From Bacteroidales bacterium UBA1181 (GTDB lineage: Bacteria; Bacteroidota; Bacteroidia; Bacteroidales; Paludibacteraceae), in NCBI GenBank assembly GCA_002310215.1, contig DBYR01000013.1:231140-295139 (forward strand): 64,000 bases of DNA. Reading direction: 5' to 3'. The notes below the pieces were generated by a model. It did no database searches and had not been told where the DNA came from. It saw nothing but the letters and a program-made list of their open reading frames with translations. How positions within the stretch are numbered: position 1 is the first letter of the stretch; each line of letters starts with the position of its first letter. Both the position numbers and the translations under genes were made by a program. Shown here piece by piece: positions 27,824-37,095 of the stretch.

Positions 27824-30800
27824 CTACTTCATGTTGCTGGTGAACAGCAGCAATCGATTGGCGATGTTCGCTTCGCTGACGCCTCCGTCGAAGTCGAGGG
27901 AGAGCATGTTCAGCTGCGGATACTCCTTCTTCAGCTTCTTCTCGATACCGCGCGCCACGATGTGGTTGGCGATACAACCGAATGGCTGCATGCTGACGAC
28001 GTTGTTGCATCCGTCCTTCATGAAGGCGATGACCTCCGCCGGCAACAACCATCCCTCGCCGAACTGGGCGGAGAGGCTGATCACATCCTTCGCGTATTCG
28101 CTGATGGTCTTGATGTCCTGCTCTGGCTTGTAGTACCTGAACTGGGAGGCCTCCGCCTCGATCTTCTTCATCACCTTGCGGATGAGGTTGTAGGCCATGT
28201 CGATGACCAATGGCGGCACCTTGAAGCGCTTCACGAAGTTCTCTTTGTTGAACTTGTAGTTGACGAAGGCGCGGAAGAAGAAGTTGTGCACAGCGGACGG
28301 CACGACCTCGACGCCATGCTCCATCAGCCAATCTGGCACGTAGCGGTGCGCGTATGGGTTGAATTTCAGGAATATCTCGCCTGTGATACCTGCCTTTGGA
28401 TAGACACGGTCTTCGTAGATAGGCACCTCGTTAAAGGCCCGGGCGGCCTCGCCGGTCAGCTTCAGCAGACCCTTCGTGTCACCCTTCTCGACCAATGGCT
28501 TAGCCTTCTCCAAGTAGAGATCACGCAGCTTGCGCGCCTCGCCCTTGTTCCTCTCACGCACTGCGATGGCGTGGTAGAAGATGGAGAGCCAGTCTCCGTA
28601 CATGGTGGCGTATATGACGAGCGGAGCCGCCTTGATGAGGTTCAGCTTGAAGCCCGGTTGGTCTTCGATGTTGTCCGTTCCGCCGATACCGATGACTGGC
28701 ACCTGCTCGAAGCCGGCGTCCACGATCGCCTTGCGGATCAACGGAGGATAGTTGGCGGCGCGGCATTGTCCCAATTGGGTGACGGCCACGGCCACCTTGT
28801 CCAGGTCATACTTGCCCGACTGCAACGCCTTGATCAGGTCACCCACGATCAGGGTGGCTGGGTAGCAGACCTCGTTGTTGGAGTATTTCAGTCCCACATC
28901 ATTCGAATCCGCATTGCTCAACGGCAGGGATTCCATGTCGTAGCCAGCCCATTTGAAGGCGGCCGGGAAGAGTGGGGAGAGGTATTCCGTGAAGAATGGC
29001 GCGAGGATCTTCCTGCGCTCGTTGTCGCCCACCTCGAAGCGTCTTGGCTTGATGAACGGCTTCACCTCGGTGGCTTCCTTGGCCTCGAACTTGAGGCTCT
29101 CGATGAGGGAGCGCACGCGGAGCTTCATGGAACCCACGTTGTTGATATCGTCTATCTTCAATAAAGTCAATGACTTACCATATCGGTTGAGCAAGCTGCG
29201 CACCTCGTCCGTGAAGAAAGCGTCCGGTCCGCAACCGAAGGAGGTGGTCTCCACGTAGTGGACGTTCCTTCCCTGTCTTGCAGCCCATTGGGCGGAGTTG
29301 AGGATACGGTTGACGAAGGACCATTGCTTGATGATGAAGGCCTCCTTCTCGTCGCAGTTGTTCTTTCTTGAGACCTCCTCCGTGATGACGTCCACGCCCA
29401 TCTGCGAAATCATCTCTGATATCTTATGTTGCACGAGCGGGTCGGTGTGGTAAGGTCGTCCGGCGAGGACGATGACCAAACGGTTCTCCTTCTTCGCCTT
29501 CTCGTAAGCCTCCTCGTTGAGGCGACGGAGGTTCAGCCCGAACTCGCTGTATACCTGCACCGCCTTGGCGTGGGCGGCTTTCACCACCTTTTCGGAGACG
29601 CCCAGTCCCTTCATGTAACGGATCAATTGCTTGAGCAGGAGTTTCTCATCCTTGAAGGAGATGACAGGCGAGTCGATCGGTATCTCCGAGTCGATGGCGC
29701 TCTGCACCACGTCCGGGTAACCGATGATGATCGGGCAGTTGAAGCTGTTGTGGGCGGCTTTGTCCTCCACGCACTCGTAGACAACGCGCGGGAAGAAGAT
29801 ACGGTCCACGCCCTTCTCCTGCAGTTCGTAGATGTGGCTGTGCACCAGCTTCGCAGGGAAGCAGATGTTGTCGGACATGACGGTGTGCACGCCCCTTTCG
29901 TAGTTCCTATAGGTGGATGTGGAGGAGATCTCCACTTGTATGTTACACTCCGTGAAGAAGGTATGCCAGAACGGGAACTCCTCGTACATGTTCAGTGCGC
30001 GTGGGATACCCATGCGGAAGAGCGGTGTGAGCAGTTTGGATGGTTGCTCGGCGCGGTCGAAGAGCTCGTGGTACTTCCTTGCGCTCATGTCGATACCCGG
30101 CTTCACCTTGTAACCTCCGTTGTTGAATATCTTCTCGCACTTATTACCGGAGTAATAGGTGCCACCGCTCTTGAAGGAGTATTTCGTGATTTGGCAGTTG
30201 TTGTCGCATCCCTTGCAGGACAAGACCTTTGAATCGAAGTCGGCCGAGACAAGGTAGTTGTCGAGCGGCGTCGCCTTCTTGTTCTGGTCGTGCATCTTCT
30301 TGGCGTAGAGGGCGCATCCATAGGCGCCCATCAGCTCAGGCACGTTGTTGCAGTATACGTTTTTGCCGGTGAGGTTCTCGAACGCTTTGACGACGGAGTC
30401 GTTCTTCATCGTACCACCTTGGAGGACGATGTTCTTGCCCAATTCGTCGTAGTTTTTGATTTTCAATACTTTGAAAAGACAGTTCTTAACCACCGAGTAG
30501 GCGAGACCGGCGGCGATGTCGCTCACCGAGTAGCCCTCGCGCAGCACTTGTTTCACCTTGGAGTTCATGAAGACGGTGCAACGGGTACCGAGGTCGCATG
30601 GGTTCTGGCTCTGGCAAGCCTGGTAGACGAAGTCTGTGATCTCGCAGTTGAGGGTCTGGGCGAATGTCTCGATGAAGGAACCGCAGCCCGACGAGCAGGC
30701 CTCGTTAATCTCCATGCGGGTCAGCGCACCATTCTCCACGTAGATGGCCTTCATGTCCTGTCCACCGATGTCGAGGATGAAGGAGACATCCGGGCACATA

Positions 30801-32059
30801 TTCTTGGCGGCCACATAGTGTGCCATCGTCTCGATCATGCCGAAGTCGAGCGAGAAGGCCGCCTTGATGAGGTCCTCACCATAGCCGGTGGAGCAGCCTG
30901 CCGTAATCTCCAAATCCAGTTTCTCTTCGATGCAACGGGCCTTTAGCTTCTCCAATCCGCGGCGCACCGCACCGATCGGGTTACCCCCGTTGTGGGTGTA
31001 GTATTTGTAGAGGATATCGCCCGTCTCGTTGATGAGGACTATCTTCGTCGTGGTGGAGCCGGAGTCGATACCCAAGTAGGTCTTGCCCTTGCACTCGTTG
31101 AGGTTGACCACAGGGATGTGCGACTTCTCCTTTTCAGCCTTCCAAGCCATGTATTCCTCCTCGTCGTGGAAGATGGGAGGCAGGATGACGTTCGTCTTGT
31201 TCTTATTAGGATTGTCCGTGTTCTTTTTGATCGGTTCACGGTTCAATATCTCTGTCAGTTCCTCGATGTTGATCGGGGTCATCTCGTTTTTGAAGAGGGC
31301 GGTACCCCATGCAGGGATGATGTTTGCATTCTCAAGGATGACGCAGTCGTCGTTGATATCGAGTCTGAAATAGTCCGCAATGGCCTTCCGGAGGGAACCG
31401 ATGAAGGTGAGCGGACCGCCGCAGAAGAGCACCTTAGGGCGCACCTCGCAGCCGTGTGACAATGCGCTGGCGGTCTGTACGGCCACGGCGCGGAAGATGG
31501 AGGCGGCGATGTCTTCCTTGGAAGCGTTGCGCGCCACGAGGTTTTGTATGTCCGTCTTGGAGAACACACCGCAACGGGAAGCGATCGGGTAGACGTGCTG
31601 CGCATTCTTGGCGAGGCCATCCAGTTCGGATACCTCCACGCCTAAACAAAGCGCCATTTGGTCGATGAACGCACCCGTACCGCCGGCACAGTTACCGTTC
31701 ATACGAAGATCAGACACCTGCCCGTTCTTCAGGTAGACGATCTTGGCGTCCTCACCACCGATGTCGATGATGGTGGAGACTTCCGGATGTATTTTTTTTG
31801 TGAATTCCGTAGCGGCGATGACCTCTTGGACAAAAGGGATATCGTATCTCTCGGATACGCCTAAACCCACCGAACCGGTGATGGAAAGTGTGAATTTCTC
31901 TGTGGTCAGTGTGTTTTTCAGCTCCTCCAAGAAGGCGGTTATGGCACCCTTGACGTTAGCCAAGTGGCGTTTATATGAAGAGTATACAACTTCCCCTGCT
32001 TCGTTTAGCACTACAATTTTTGCCGTAGTAGAGCCAATGTCAAGTCCTATTTTGAACAT
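27824..32059 (-). CDS. Giant 2-hydroxyacyl-CoA dehydratase activase-related ATPase (BadF/HgdC type)
   Basis: The 1411-residue protein carries two ASKHA ATPase domains of the BadF/BadG/BcrA/BcrD family. The first is at about 1-255 (GLDIGSTTAKIVV, IDIGGEDAK), the second at about 325-580 (GIDSGSTTTKIVL, LDIGGQDMK). Cysteines in NCAGGTGAF and EACSSGCGSF match the [4Fe-4S] ligands of HgdC-type activases. A DUF2229-like region (about 620-860) and a C-terminal HgdB-like region (about 990-1400) follow. Classical activases use ATP to push one electron into a dehydratase; the target of the fused long form is unknown. It has its own promoter at 32086. No dehydratase subunit genes are nearby, so it may act alone or on distant partners. 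Confidence 0.9.
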   Translation of the reverse strand: MFKIGLDIGSTTAKIVVLNEAGEVVYSSYKRHLANVKGAITAFLEELKNTLTTEKFTLSITGSVGLGVSERYDIPFVQEVIAATEFTKKIHPEVSTIIDIGGEDAKIVYLKNGQVSDLRMNGNCAGGTGAFIDQMALCLGVEVSELDGLAKNAQHVYPIASRCGVFSKTDIQNLVARNASKEDIAASIFRAVAVQTASALSHGCEVRPKVLFCGGPLTFIGSLRKAIADYFRLDINDDCVILENANIIPAWGTALFKNEMTPINIEELTEILNREPIKKNTDNPNKNKTNVILPPIFHDEEEYMAWKAEKEKSHIPVVNLNECKGKTYLGIDSGSTTTKIVLINETGDILYKYYTHNGGNPIGAVRRGLEKLKARCIEEKLDLEITAGCSTGYGEDLIKAAFSLDFGMIETMAHYVAAKNMCPDVSFILDIGGQDMKAIYVENGALTRMEINEACSSGCGSFIETFAQTLNCEITDFVYQACQSQNPCDLGTRCTVFMNSKVKQVLREGYSVSDIAAGLAYSVVKNCLFKVLKIKNYDELGKNIVLQGGTMKNDSVVKAFENLTGKNVYCNNVPELMGAYGCALYAKKMHDQNKKATPLDNYLVSADFDSKVLSCKGCDNNCQITKYSFKSGGTYYSGNKCEKIFNNGGYKVKPGIDMSARKYHELFDRAEQPSKLLTPLFRMGIPRALNMYEEFPFWHTFFTECNIQVEISSTSTYRNYERGVHTVMSDNICFPAKLVHSHIYELQEKGVDRIFFPRVVYECVEDKAAHNSFNCPIIIGYPDVVQSAIDSEIPIDSPVISFKDEKLLLKQLIRYMKGLGVSEKVVKAAHAKAVQVYSEFGLNLRRLNEEAYEKAKKENRLVIVLAGRPYHTDPLVQHKISEMISQMGVDVITEEVSRKNNCDEKEAFIIKQWSFVNRILNSAQWAARQGRNVHYVETTSFGCGPDAFFTDEVRSLLNRYGKSLTLLKIDDINNVGSMKLRVRSLIESLKFEAKEATEVKPFIKPRRFEVGDNERRKILAPFFTEYLSPLFPAAFKWAGYDMESLPLSNADSNDVGLKYSNNEVCYPATLIVGDLIKALQSGKYDLDKVAVAVTQLGQCRAANYPPLIRKAIVDAGFEQVPVIGIGGTDNIEDQPGFKLNLIKAAPLVIYATMYGDWLSIFYHAIAVRERNKGEARKLRDLYLEKAKPLVEKGDTKGLLKLTGEAARAFNEVPIYEDRVYPKAGITGEIFLKFNPYAHRYVPDWLMEHGVEVVPSAVHNFFFRAFVNYKFNKENFVKRFKVPPLVIDMAYNLIRKVMKKIEAEASQFRYYKPEQDIKTISEYAKDVISLSAQFGEGWLLPAEVIAFMKDGCNNVVSMQPFGCIANHIVARGIEKKLKKEYPQLNMLSLDFDGGVSEANIANRLLLFTSNMK

Positions 32060-32085
32060 ACAATTACCTTACGTGAAAATATCTG

Positions 32086-32117
32086 CAAAATTAGACATAA
32101 AAAACGAGATTGCCAAC
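32086..32117 (-). promoter_or_regulatory. Promoter of the activase gene
   Basis: On the minus strand GTTG (32114-32117) is 20 bases before TAATTTTG (32086-32093), matching seven of eight consensus bases. It lies about 30 bases upstream of the start codon. Confidence 0.5.
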
Positions 32118-32213
32118 CCAATATCTATAGAATTGATATATAGGGGCGCAACCCCTCTTTTCAGTTAAGAAATAAGGGTTAAAGGTGATGCATTTCGGGG
32201 GCGTGGATACACC

Positions 32214-34529
32214 TTATTGCTGGTCTAACACATAGATGGATTCGCAGTTCTTCATCAGTTCCTGGATCTTCTGGGCCTCGCCCACGATCCAGATGAAGTC
32301 GCCTGGCTGAATGACAGTGTTCGGGGATGGGTTCATGAGGGTAGTGCCCTCGTGCTCTATTCCCACCACCATGCATTTGGAGTGTTCCTTGATGCCGGAT
32401 TGGCTGATCGGCTTGCCGGCCAGGGTAGATTTCTCGGATATCTGGAACTGCTCGATGACGACGCCTGTGTTTTTCGTGTCCCTTACCCATTCCTCGTTGT
32501 TGGTATTGAGGGCGGCACTGAATGATTTCAGTTGTTCATCGCTACCGAGCACCAGCAGTTTATCGAACGGGAAGATGACCTCCTCCGCCGACGGAATGTT
32601 GATACGTTGCCTACCTCGCATGATGGATACCACGTATACGCCATGTTTCTGGTGGAAGTTCATCCGTCTCAAGGTATATCCGATCACCTTAGAGAACTGG
32701 GGCACCTCGAAGTCCACCAAGTGCAGATCGTGGGCGGAGAGACGTTTTGCCCATTCCTTTTTGCCGAATACCTCCTTCGCTCTCGACTTCTTCTTCTCCT
32801 CATATTCCCTCGAATTAAGGTTATGCATGAACTTACGCTCCAAGGTGATGGAGTAGAGTTTGATCCTTCTGGATTGTAACATAAGAATGATGAGGACCGT
32901 AGCGCAGATGATGAATGCCGCAATGAAGAGGAACCCTGTGTTGATGTGCAGTAGTTCCGCCGTCTTCAGCAGGATGAAGTAGACGAACGTGGCAGCCAGA
33001 AAGAACCTCAGCAAAATGGTGACCAAAAGCGGCGCATGGTTGTATTTGCTTGTTTTCCAGAGATATTTATACTCCAATGAATGATTCTTCTTCGCCACCA
33101 TGGCCCTGAGGAGTGGCGAGATGAACAGGATGGTGACACCAGCCCCTATGATAGCCCCCCAATACCCTTCAATCTTGCTGGTGACGAAGGGGATGAAGTA
33201 TTTGATGGAGAGTAATTCGATGGCGATCGTCAATATCGAATAGACAAATATGATGCGTATGATTTGGGAGAGCAGGCTATACCAAACGTTCTGCACGTGT
33301 GCGGATTTGCCCGACAGGGAGCGTCGTTCGATAGCATTCGCCCATGACTCGGGAATACGTGACGAAATGAAATTATAGGCCGGTTCCGCAAGCCGCATGA
33401 TGTAGGGCGTAAGAAAAATCGTGATGACCGAAACCGACACGATGACAGGGTAGATGAAAGCGTCGATGACCTTCAGATTGATACCTAACATGGCGATGAT
33501 GAAGGCGAACTCACCGATTTGCGTGAGGCAAAAACCAGACTGAATGGCGGTCTTCAGAGGTTGGTTCGCCAAAAGCAATCCGCAGGTGCCGAAGATGATC
33601 TGTCCGAAGATAATCGCCAAAGTAATGATGATGATGGGCACAATGTATTGGGAAATGACGCTGATGTCCACCATCATGCCGACAGACACGAAGAAGATGG
33701 CGCCAAAAGTATCTTTCAGCGGACGCACTAACCGCTCGATTCTTTCCGCGTCCAATGTCTCAGCCAAAATAGAACCCATCACAAACGCCCCTAATGCGGA
33801 AGAGAACCCCACCTTCTTGGCAAAGAGCACCATGCCGAAACAGAGCCCGAGTGAGAAGATCAATAGGGTTTCGTCGTTCAACACATTCTTTGTTTTTCGG
33901 AGAATGATAGGGATGAAATAGATGCCGGAGATTAGCCAGACGACTAAGAAGAAGACCAGCTTCAGTATACCCATGAGGAGACCTTCCCCTTCGAATGATT
34001 TGCTGACGGACAAAGTGGGGATAAGGACCAACAAGAGTATGGCAATGAGGTCTTCCACAATGAGGATGCCAAAGACATAGCGGGTGTAAGATTGGTTGCG
34101 CAAGCCCATGTCATCAAACGCCTTGATGATGATGGCGGTGGACGACATGGAGATCATGCCTCCCAACAGCGCACTATTGAAGACACCCCATCCCAACGAT
34201 AATCCAACGAGAAATCCCAGCAACACCATGAATGTGATGATGGTAATGGCCGCTATGGCAGCCGTCTGCCCCACCTTGAGCAGTTTCTTGAAACTGAAGT
34301 CCAAACCAAGGCAGAACAACAGGAAAATGACACCGATGTCCGCCCATGAGCCTATGTCGGACGTGCCAGAGATAGTAGGGGTTAGGGAAATCTGCGAGCT
34401 CACAAGGAATCCCGCCATGATATAGCCCAACACGACCGGCTGCTTCAACCATTTGAATAGAATGGTCATGACACCTCCCGATACGAGTATTAATGCAAGG
34501 TCTGCCAGTAGTGATGGTACGTTTTCCAT
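32214..34529 (-). CDS. Kef-type cation:proton antiporter with C-terminal TrkA-C (RCK_C) domains
   Basis: The 771-residue protein starts with a CPA2 transporter domain of about twelve helices (residues about 5-395; KWLKQPVVLGYIMAGFLVS, FLLFCLGLDFSFKKL, GGMISMSSTAIIIKAFDDMGL). Four more helices lie between about 420 and 570. Two RCK_C-like domains follow (about 610-690 and 695-771; IPSAEEVIFPFDKLLVLGSDEQL, and NTVIQPGDFIWIVGEAQKI). The usual Rossmann RCK_N domain seems to be missing, so regulation by NAD(H) or glutathione as in KefC is unlikely. It probably exchanges K+ or Na+ for protons. It is transcribed divergently from rprX. Confidence 0.88.
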   Translation of the reverse strand: MENVPSLLADLALILVSGGVMTILFKWLKQPVVLGYIMAGFLVSSQISLTPTISGTSDIGSWADIGVIFLLFCLGLDFSFKKLLKVGQTAAIAAITIITFMVLLGFLVGLSLGWGVFNSALLGGMISMSSTAIIIKAFDDMGLRNQSYTRYVFGILIVEDLIAILLLVLIPTLSVSKSFEGEGLLMGILKLVFFLVVWLISGIYFIPIILRKTKNVLNDETLLIFSLGLCFGMVLFAKKVGFSSALGAFVMGSILAETLDAERIERLVRPLKDTFGAIFFVSVGMMVDISVISQYIVPIIIITLAIIFGQIIFGTCGLLLANQPLKTAIQSGFCLTQIGEFAFIIAMLGINLKVIDAFIYPVIVSVSVITIFLTPYIMRLAEPAYNFISSRIPESWANAIERRSLSGKSAHVQNVWYSLLSQIIRIIFVYSILTIAIELLSIKYFIPFVTSKIEGYWGAIIGAGVTILFISPLLRAMVAKKNHSLEYKYLWKTSKYNHAPLLVTILLRFFLAATFVYFILLKTAELLHINTGFLFIAAFIICATVLIILMLQSRRIKLYSITLERKFMHNLNSREYEEKKKSRAKEVFGKKEWAKRLSAHDLHLVDFEVPQFSKVIGYTLRRMNFHQKHGVYVVSIMRGRQRINIPSAEEVIFPFDKLLVLGSDEQLKSFSAALNTNNEEWVRDTKNTGVVIEQFQISEKSTLAGKPISQSGIKEHSKCMVVGIEHEGTTLMNPSPNTVIQPGDFIWIVGEAQKIQELMKNCESIYVLDQQ

Positions 34530-34655
34530 TTTGTTCCCTTTCTATATATGCAAATTTACTCATTTTTTCACATTTAACCGCCCAAATCCCCCCCTATTTA
34601 TTAAATAAAGTTAAGCCATGCGAAATGTTAAAATCGTTTGTTTATATTTGCGCTG

Positions 34656-36191
34656 ATGAAGAAGACAACCATCATATTATTGGGTATTGTAATGTCGATT
34701 TCATTCTTGGGATTGATATTCCTACAGTCGTACTACATCCGATCCACCGCCGAGATGCGCGAGGAGCAGTTTGGCGAGGCGGTGAAGCGTAGCCTTTATG
34801 AGGTTGCCCGCTTGCTCGAAGAAGAGGAAACGCTCCAATATCTGAACAAGAACCTGGCAGTCCCTTCTTCCAAGACCCGCATCACAACTCAGCCTGGTCC
34901 AACCCCTCTACCCATGGGGAATGGCCAAATGGGACAATTCGGTCGGCGGACCGATTCCTCACTCAACTCGTGCGTCCGCACTCACCCGACGGTCTTCATC
35001 TCCATGAAGCATGGCATGAACTCCATCGAAGAGTCTTCCCGCATCATACAGAATAAACTGAAAGAACGTTTCCTGCAAAGCAGGGCTTTATTGGACGATA
35101 TCTTGGTCCGCTTGCTGAGCGAAACCTACGTGAAACCTATCGAGGAACGTATCGATTTCCAGAAACTGAATGAGCTCGTCGACCGTGAGTTGGATAACAA
35201 CGGACTGGGGGAACTGAAATATTATTGCTACGTCGTGAACAAAGAGGGCCGAGAGATTTACAGCAGCGGCAGCTTCGAGGAAGACGGACTGAGCCCCAAA
35301 GACATGGTCTGCTACACACAACTGCTCTTCCCGAACGACCCCGCTCCAACCTCCAACATGCTGAAGGTGTACACTCCCTCCAAGGCGAGATACTTGGGGT
35401 CGAACCAAATCTTCTATGTCTCGATCATCTTCACGCTTATTCTATTGTTCACATTCGTCTTCTCCATGGTGATCATTTCCCGTCAGAAGCAACTCTCTGA
35501 GATGCGCACCGACTTTATGAACAACATGACACACGAGCTGAAGACACCAGTCTCCACCATTTCGTTGGCTGCTCAAATGCTGAACGATGACTCCATCACG
35601 AAGTCCAAGGGCATGGTGGACCAACTCTCTAAAACGATCAGCGACGAGACGAAACGTCTGACACGCCAGATCGATAAGGTGCTGCAGATGTCCATCTTCG
35701 AGAAAGAGAGCTCAGCCTTGAAACTGGAGTTGATGGACATCGACGACCTCATCCTCACCATCGCCGGCAACTTCGCCTTGAAAGTGCAGAATACGGGTGG
35801 CGATATCCAAACGGAACTGGATGCGGAGGATTCCGAGACGATGGTGGACGAAATCCATTTCACCAACATCATCTACAACCTGATGGACAATGCGGTGAAG
35901 TACAGCAAGGGACCGCTGGTGCTGAGGATCAGGACGTGGAACGAGCATGGCAAGCTCTGCATATCGGTGGAGGACAACGGTATCGGTATCAAGAAATCGA
36001 ACTTGAAACGTATCTTCGATAAGTTCTACCGCGTGCCGACGGGCAGCGTGCATAACGTGAAGGGCTTCGGCCTAGGTCTGGCCTACGTGAAGAAGGTGGT
36101 CACCGACCATAAAGGCACGATACGGGTCGAAAGCGAGTACGAGAAGGGTACGAAGTTTATCATTGAGATTCCTATTAAGAAAAATATTTAA
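34656..36191 (+). CDS. rprX: Sensor histidine kinase RprX
   Basis: The 511-residue kinase has an N-terminal membrane helix (about 5-25), a periplasmic sensor region (about 26-248) and a second helix (about 250-272). The cytoplasmic kinase core has the H box MTHELKTPVS with His293, the N box NIIYNLMDNAVKYS, and the G boxes VEDNGIGIKK and GFGLGLAYVKK. The pair with the following response regulator closely matches Bacteroides fragilis RprX/RprY. The frame is open to 34638, but ATG 34656 begins the signal anchor. A TATATTTG sits only 5 bases before this ATG, so the message may have almost no leader. It is separated from rprY by 20 bases. Confidence 0.9.
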   Translation: MKKTTIILLGIVMSISFLGLIFLQSYYIRSTAEMREEQFGEAVKRSLYEVARLLEEEETLQYLNKNLAVPSSKTRITTQPGPTPLPMGNGQMGQFGRRTDSSLNSCVRTHPTVFISMKHGMNSIEESSRIIQNKLKERFLQSRALLDDILVRLLSETYVKPIEERIDFQKLNELVDRELDNNGLGELKYYCYVVNKEGREIYSSGSFEEDGLSPKDMVCYTQLLFPNDPAPTSNMLKVYTPSKARYLGSNQIFYVSIIFTLILLFTFVFSMVIISRQKQLSEMRTDFMNNMTHELKTPVSTISLAAQMLNDDSITKSKGMVDQLSKTISDETKRLTRQIDKVLQMSIFEKESSALKLELMDIDDLILTIAGNFALKVQNTGGDIQTELDAEDSETMVDEIHFTNIIYNLMDNAVKYSKGPLVLRIRTWNEHGKLCISVEDNGIGIKKSNLKRIFDKFYRVPTGSVHNVKGFGLGLAYVKKVVTDHKGTIRVESEYEKGTKFIIEIPIKKNI

Positions 36192-36211
36192 TTTAAAAGA
36201 CGAGATAAGAT

Positions 36212-36919
36212 ATGGACGAGAAGATAAAAATTCTATTGTGCGAGGACGATGAGAACCTTGGTATGTTGCTGAGGGAGTACCTGCACGCTAAGGGCTACGA
36301 CGTGGACCTGAAGCTGGATGGCGAAGAGGGTGGCAACGCATTCTTCGCAGGTAAGTATGACGTGTGTGTCCTGGACGTGATGATGCCTAAGAAGGATGGC
36401 TTCACGTTGGCGCAGGAGATCAGGCAGGTGAACGAAAAGGTGCCTATTCTTTTCCTGACCGCCAAGACCCTCAAGGAGGATATCGTCGAGGGATTCCGCA
36501 TCGGCGCCGACGACTATATCACCAAGCCTTTCAGCATGGAGGAGCTCTTGCTTCGTATCGAGGCGATCCTTCGTCGTGTGAATGGCAAGAAGGGGGCGGC
36601 TGACCCGATCCATAAATTGGGCAAGTTCACGTTCGACTCCCAGAAGCAGCTCCTTACCATCGATGGCGAGTCTACGAAACTGACCACTAAGGAGTCAGAA
36701 TTGCTCGGTCTGCTTTGCGAACATAAGAACGATATCCTGGAGCGTAACCGCGCCTTGAAGACGATTTGGGTGGATGATAATTACTTCAATGCCCGTAGCA
36801 TGGATGTCTACATCACTAAACTGCGTAAGCTGTTGAAGGCTGACCCACAGGTGGAGATCATCAATGTGCATGGCAAGGGGTACAAGATTGTGATACCAGA
36901 AGATCCTAAAGAGGAGTAA
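36212..36919 (+). CDS. rprY: Response regulator RprY
   Basis: This 235-residue OmpR/PhoB-type regulator has a receiver domain (about 1-125) with acidic pocket Glu11/Asp12/Asp13 and phospho-acceptor Asp55 in VCVLDVMMPKKDGF. A winged-helix DNA-binding domain follows (about 135-230, with RSMDVYITKLRKLLK and HGKGYKIV). The sequence strongly resembles B. fragilis RprY, known from tetracycline-resistance regulation and, in Porphyromonas, stress responses. It is encoded just after its kinase and followed by a strong terminator, so rprXY is a two-gene unit. Targets cannot be read from this window. Confidence 0.93.
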   Translation: MDEKIKILLCEDDENLGMLLREYLHAKGYDVDLKLDGEEGGNAFFAGKYDVCVLDVMMPKKDGFTLAQEIRQVNEKVPILFLTAKTLKEDIVEGFRIGADDYITKPFSMEELLLRIEAILRRVNGKKGAADPIHKLGKFTFDSQKQLLTIDGESTKLTTKESELLGLLCEHKNDILERNRALKTIWVDDNYFNARSMDVYITKLRKLLKADPQVEIINVHGKGYKIVIPEDPKEE

Positions 36920-36943
36920 ATGTTTTAAGTTAATGATGATGGG

Positions 36944-36977
36944 AGCCGACAATGTTTTTACGTTGTCGGCTTTTTTG
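36944..36977 (+). terminator. Terminator of rprXY
   Basis: A 9-bp perfect stem (AGCCGACAA 36944-36952 with TTGTCGGCT 36963-36971) is followed by TTTTT. Confidence 0.92.
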
Positions 36978-37045
36978 GTAATAATCGCTGCGGGTGATTT
37001 TTTTATGCTAATACGTTATATATCAATCATATAAATAATACGCTT

Positions 37046-37094
37046 TCACATTTTCCTAACCATGAATTGCTAAACCTGTCACATTTTCCTAACC
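37046..37094. repeat. Two 16-base direct repeats at the 3' end of the AAA/DUF4143 gene
   Basis: TCACATTTTCCTAACC occurs at 37046-37061 and again, identical, at 37079-37094, a 33-base period. The second copy ends one base from the stop codon of the ATPase gene. On the coding strand they read GGTTAGGAAAATGTGA. Confidence 0.85.
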
Positions 37095-37095
37095 G

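Noticed and set aside
27962..29164. 400-codon open frame on the + strand
   Set aside because: It is antisense to the activase gene, is low-complexity (rich in His, Leu, Val, Asp) and matches no family.
32134..32155. Hairpin AGGGG/CCCCT followed by TCTTTT on the + strand
   Set aside because: No + strand gene ends there, and on the minus strand, where the antiporter gene ends, it lacks a T tract.
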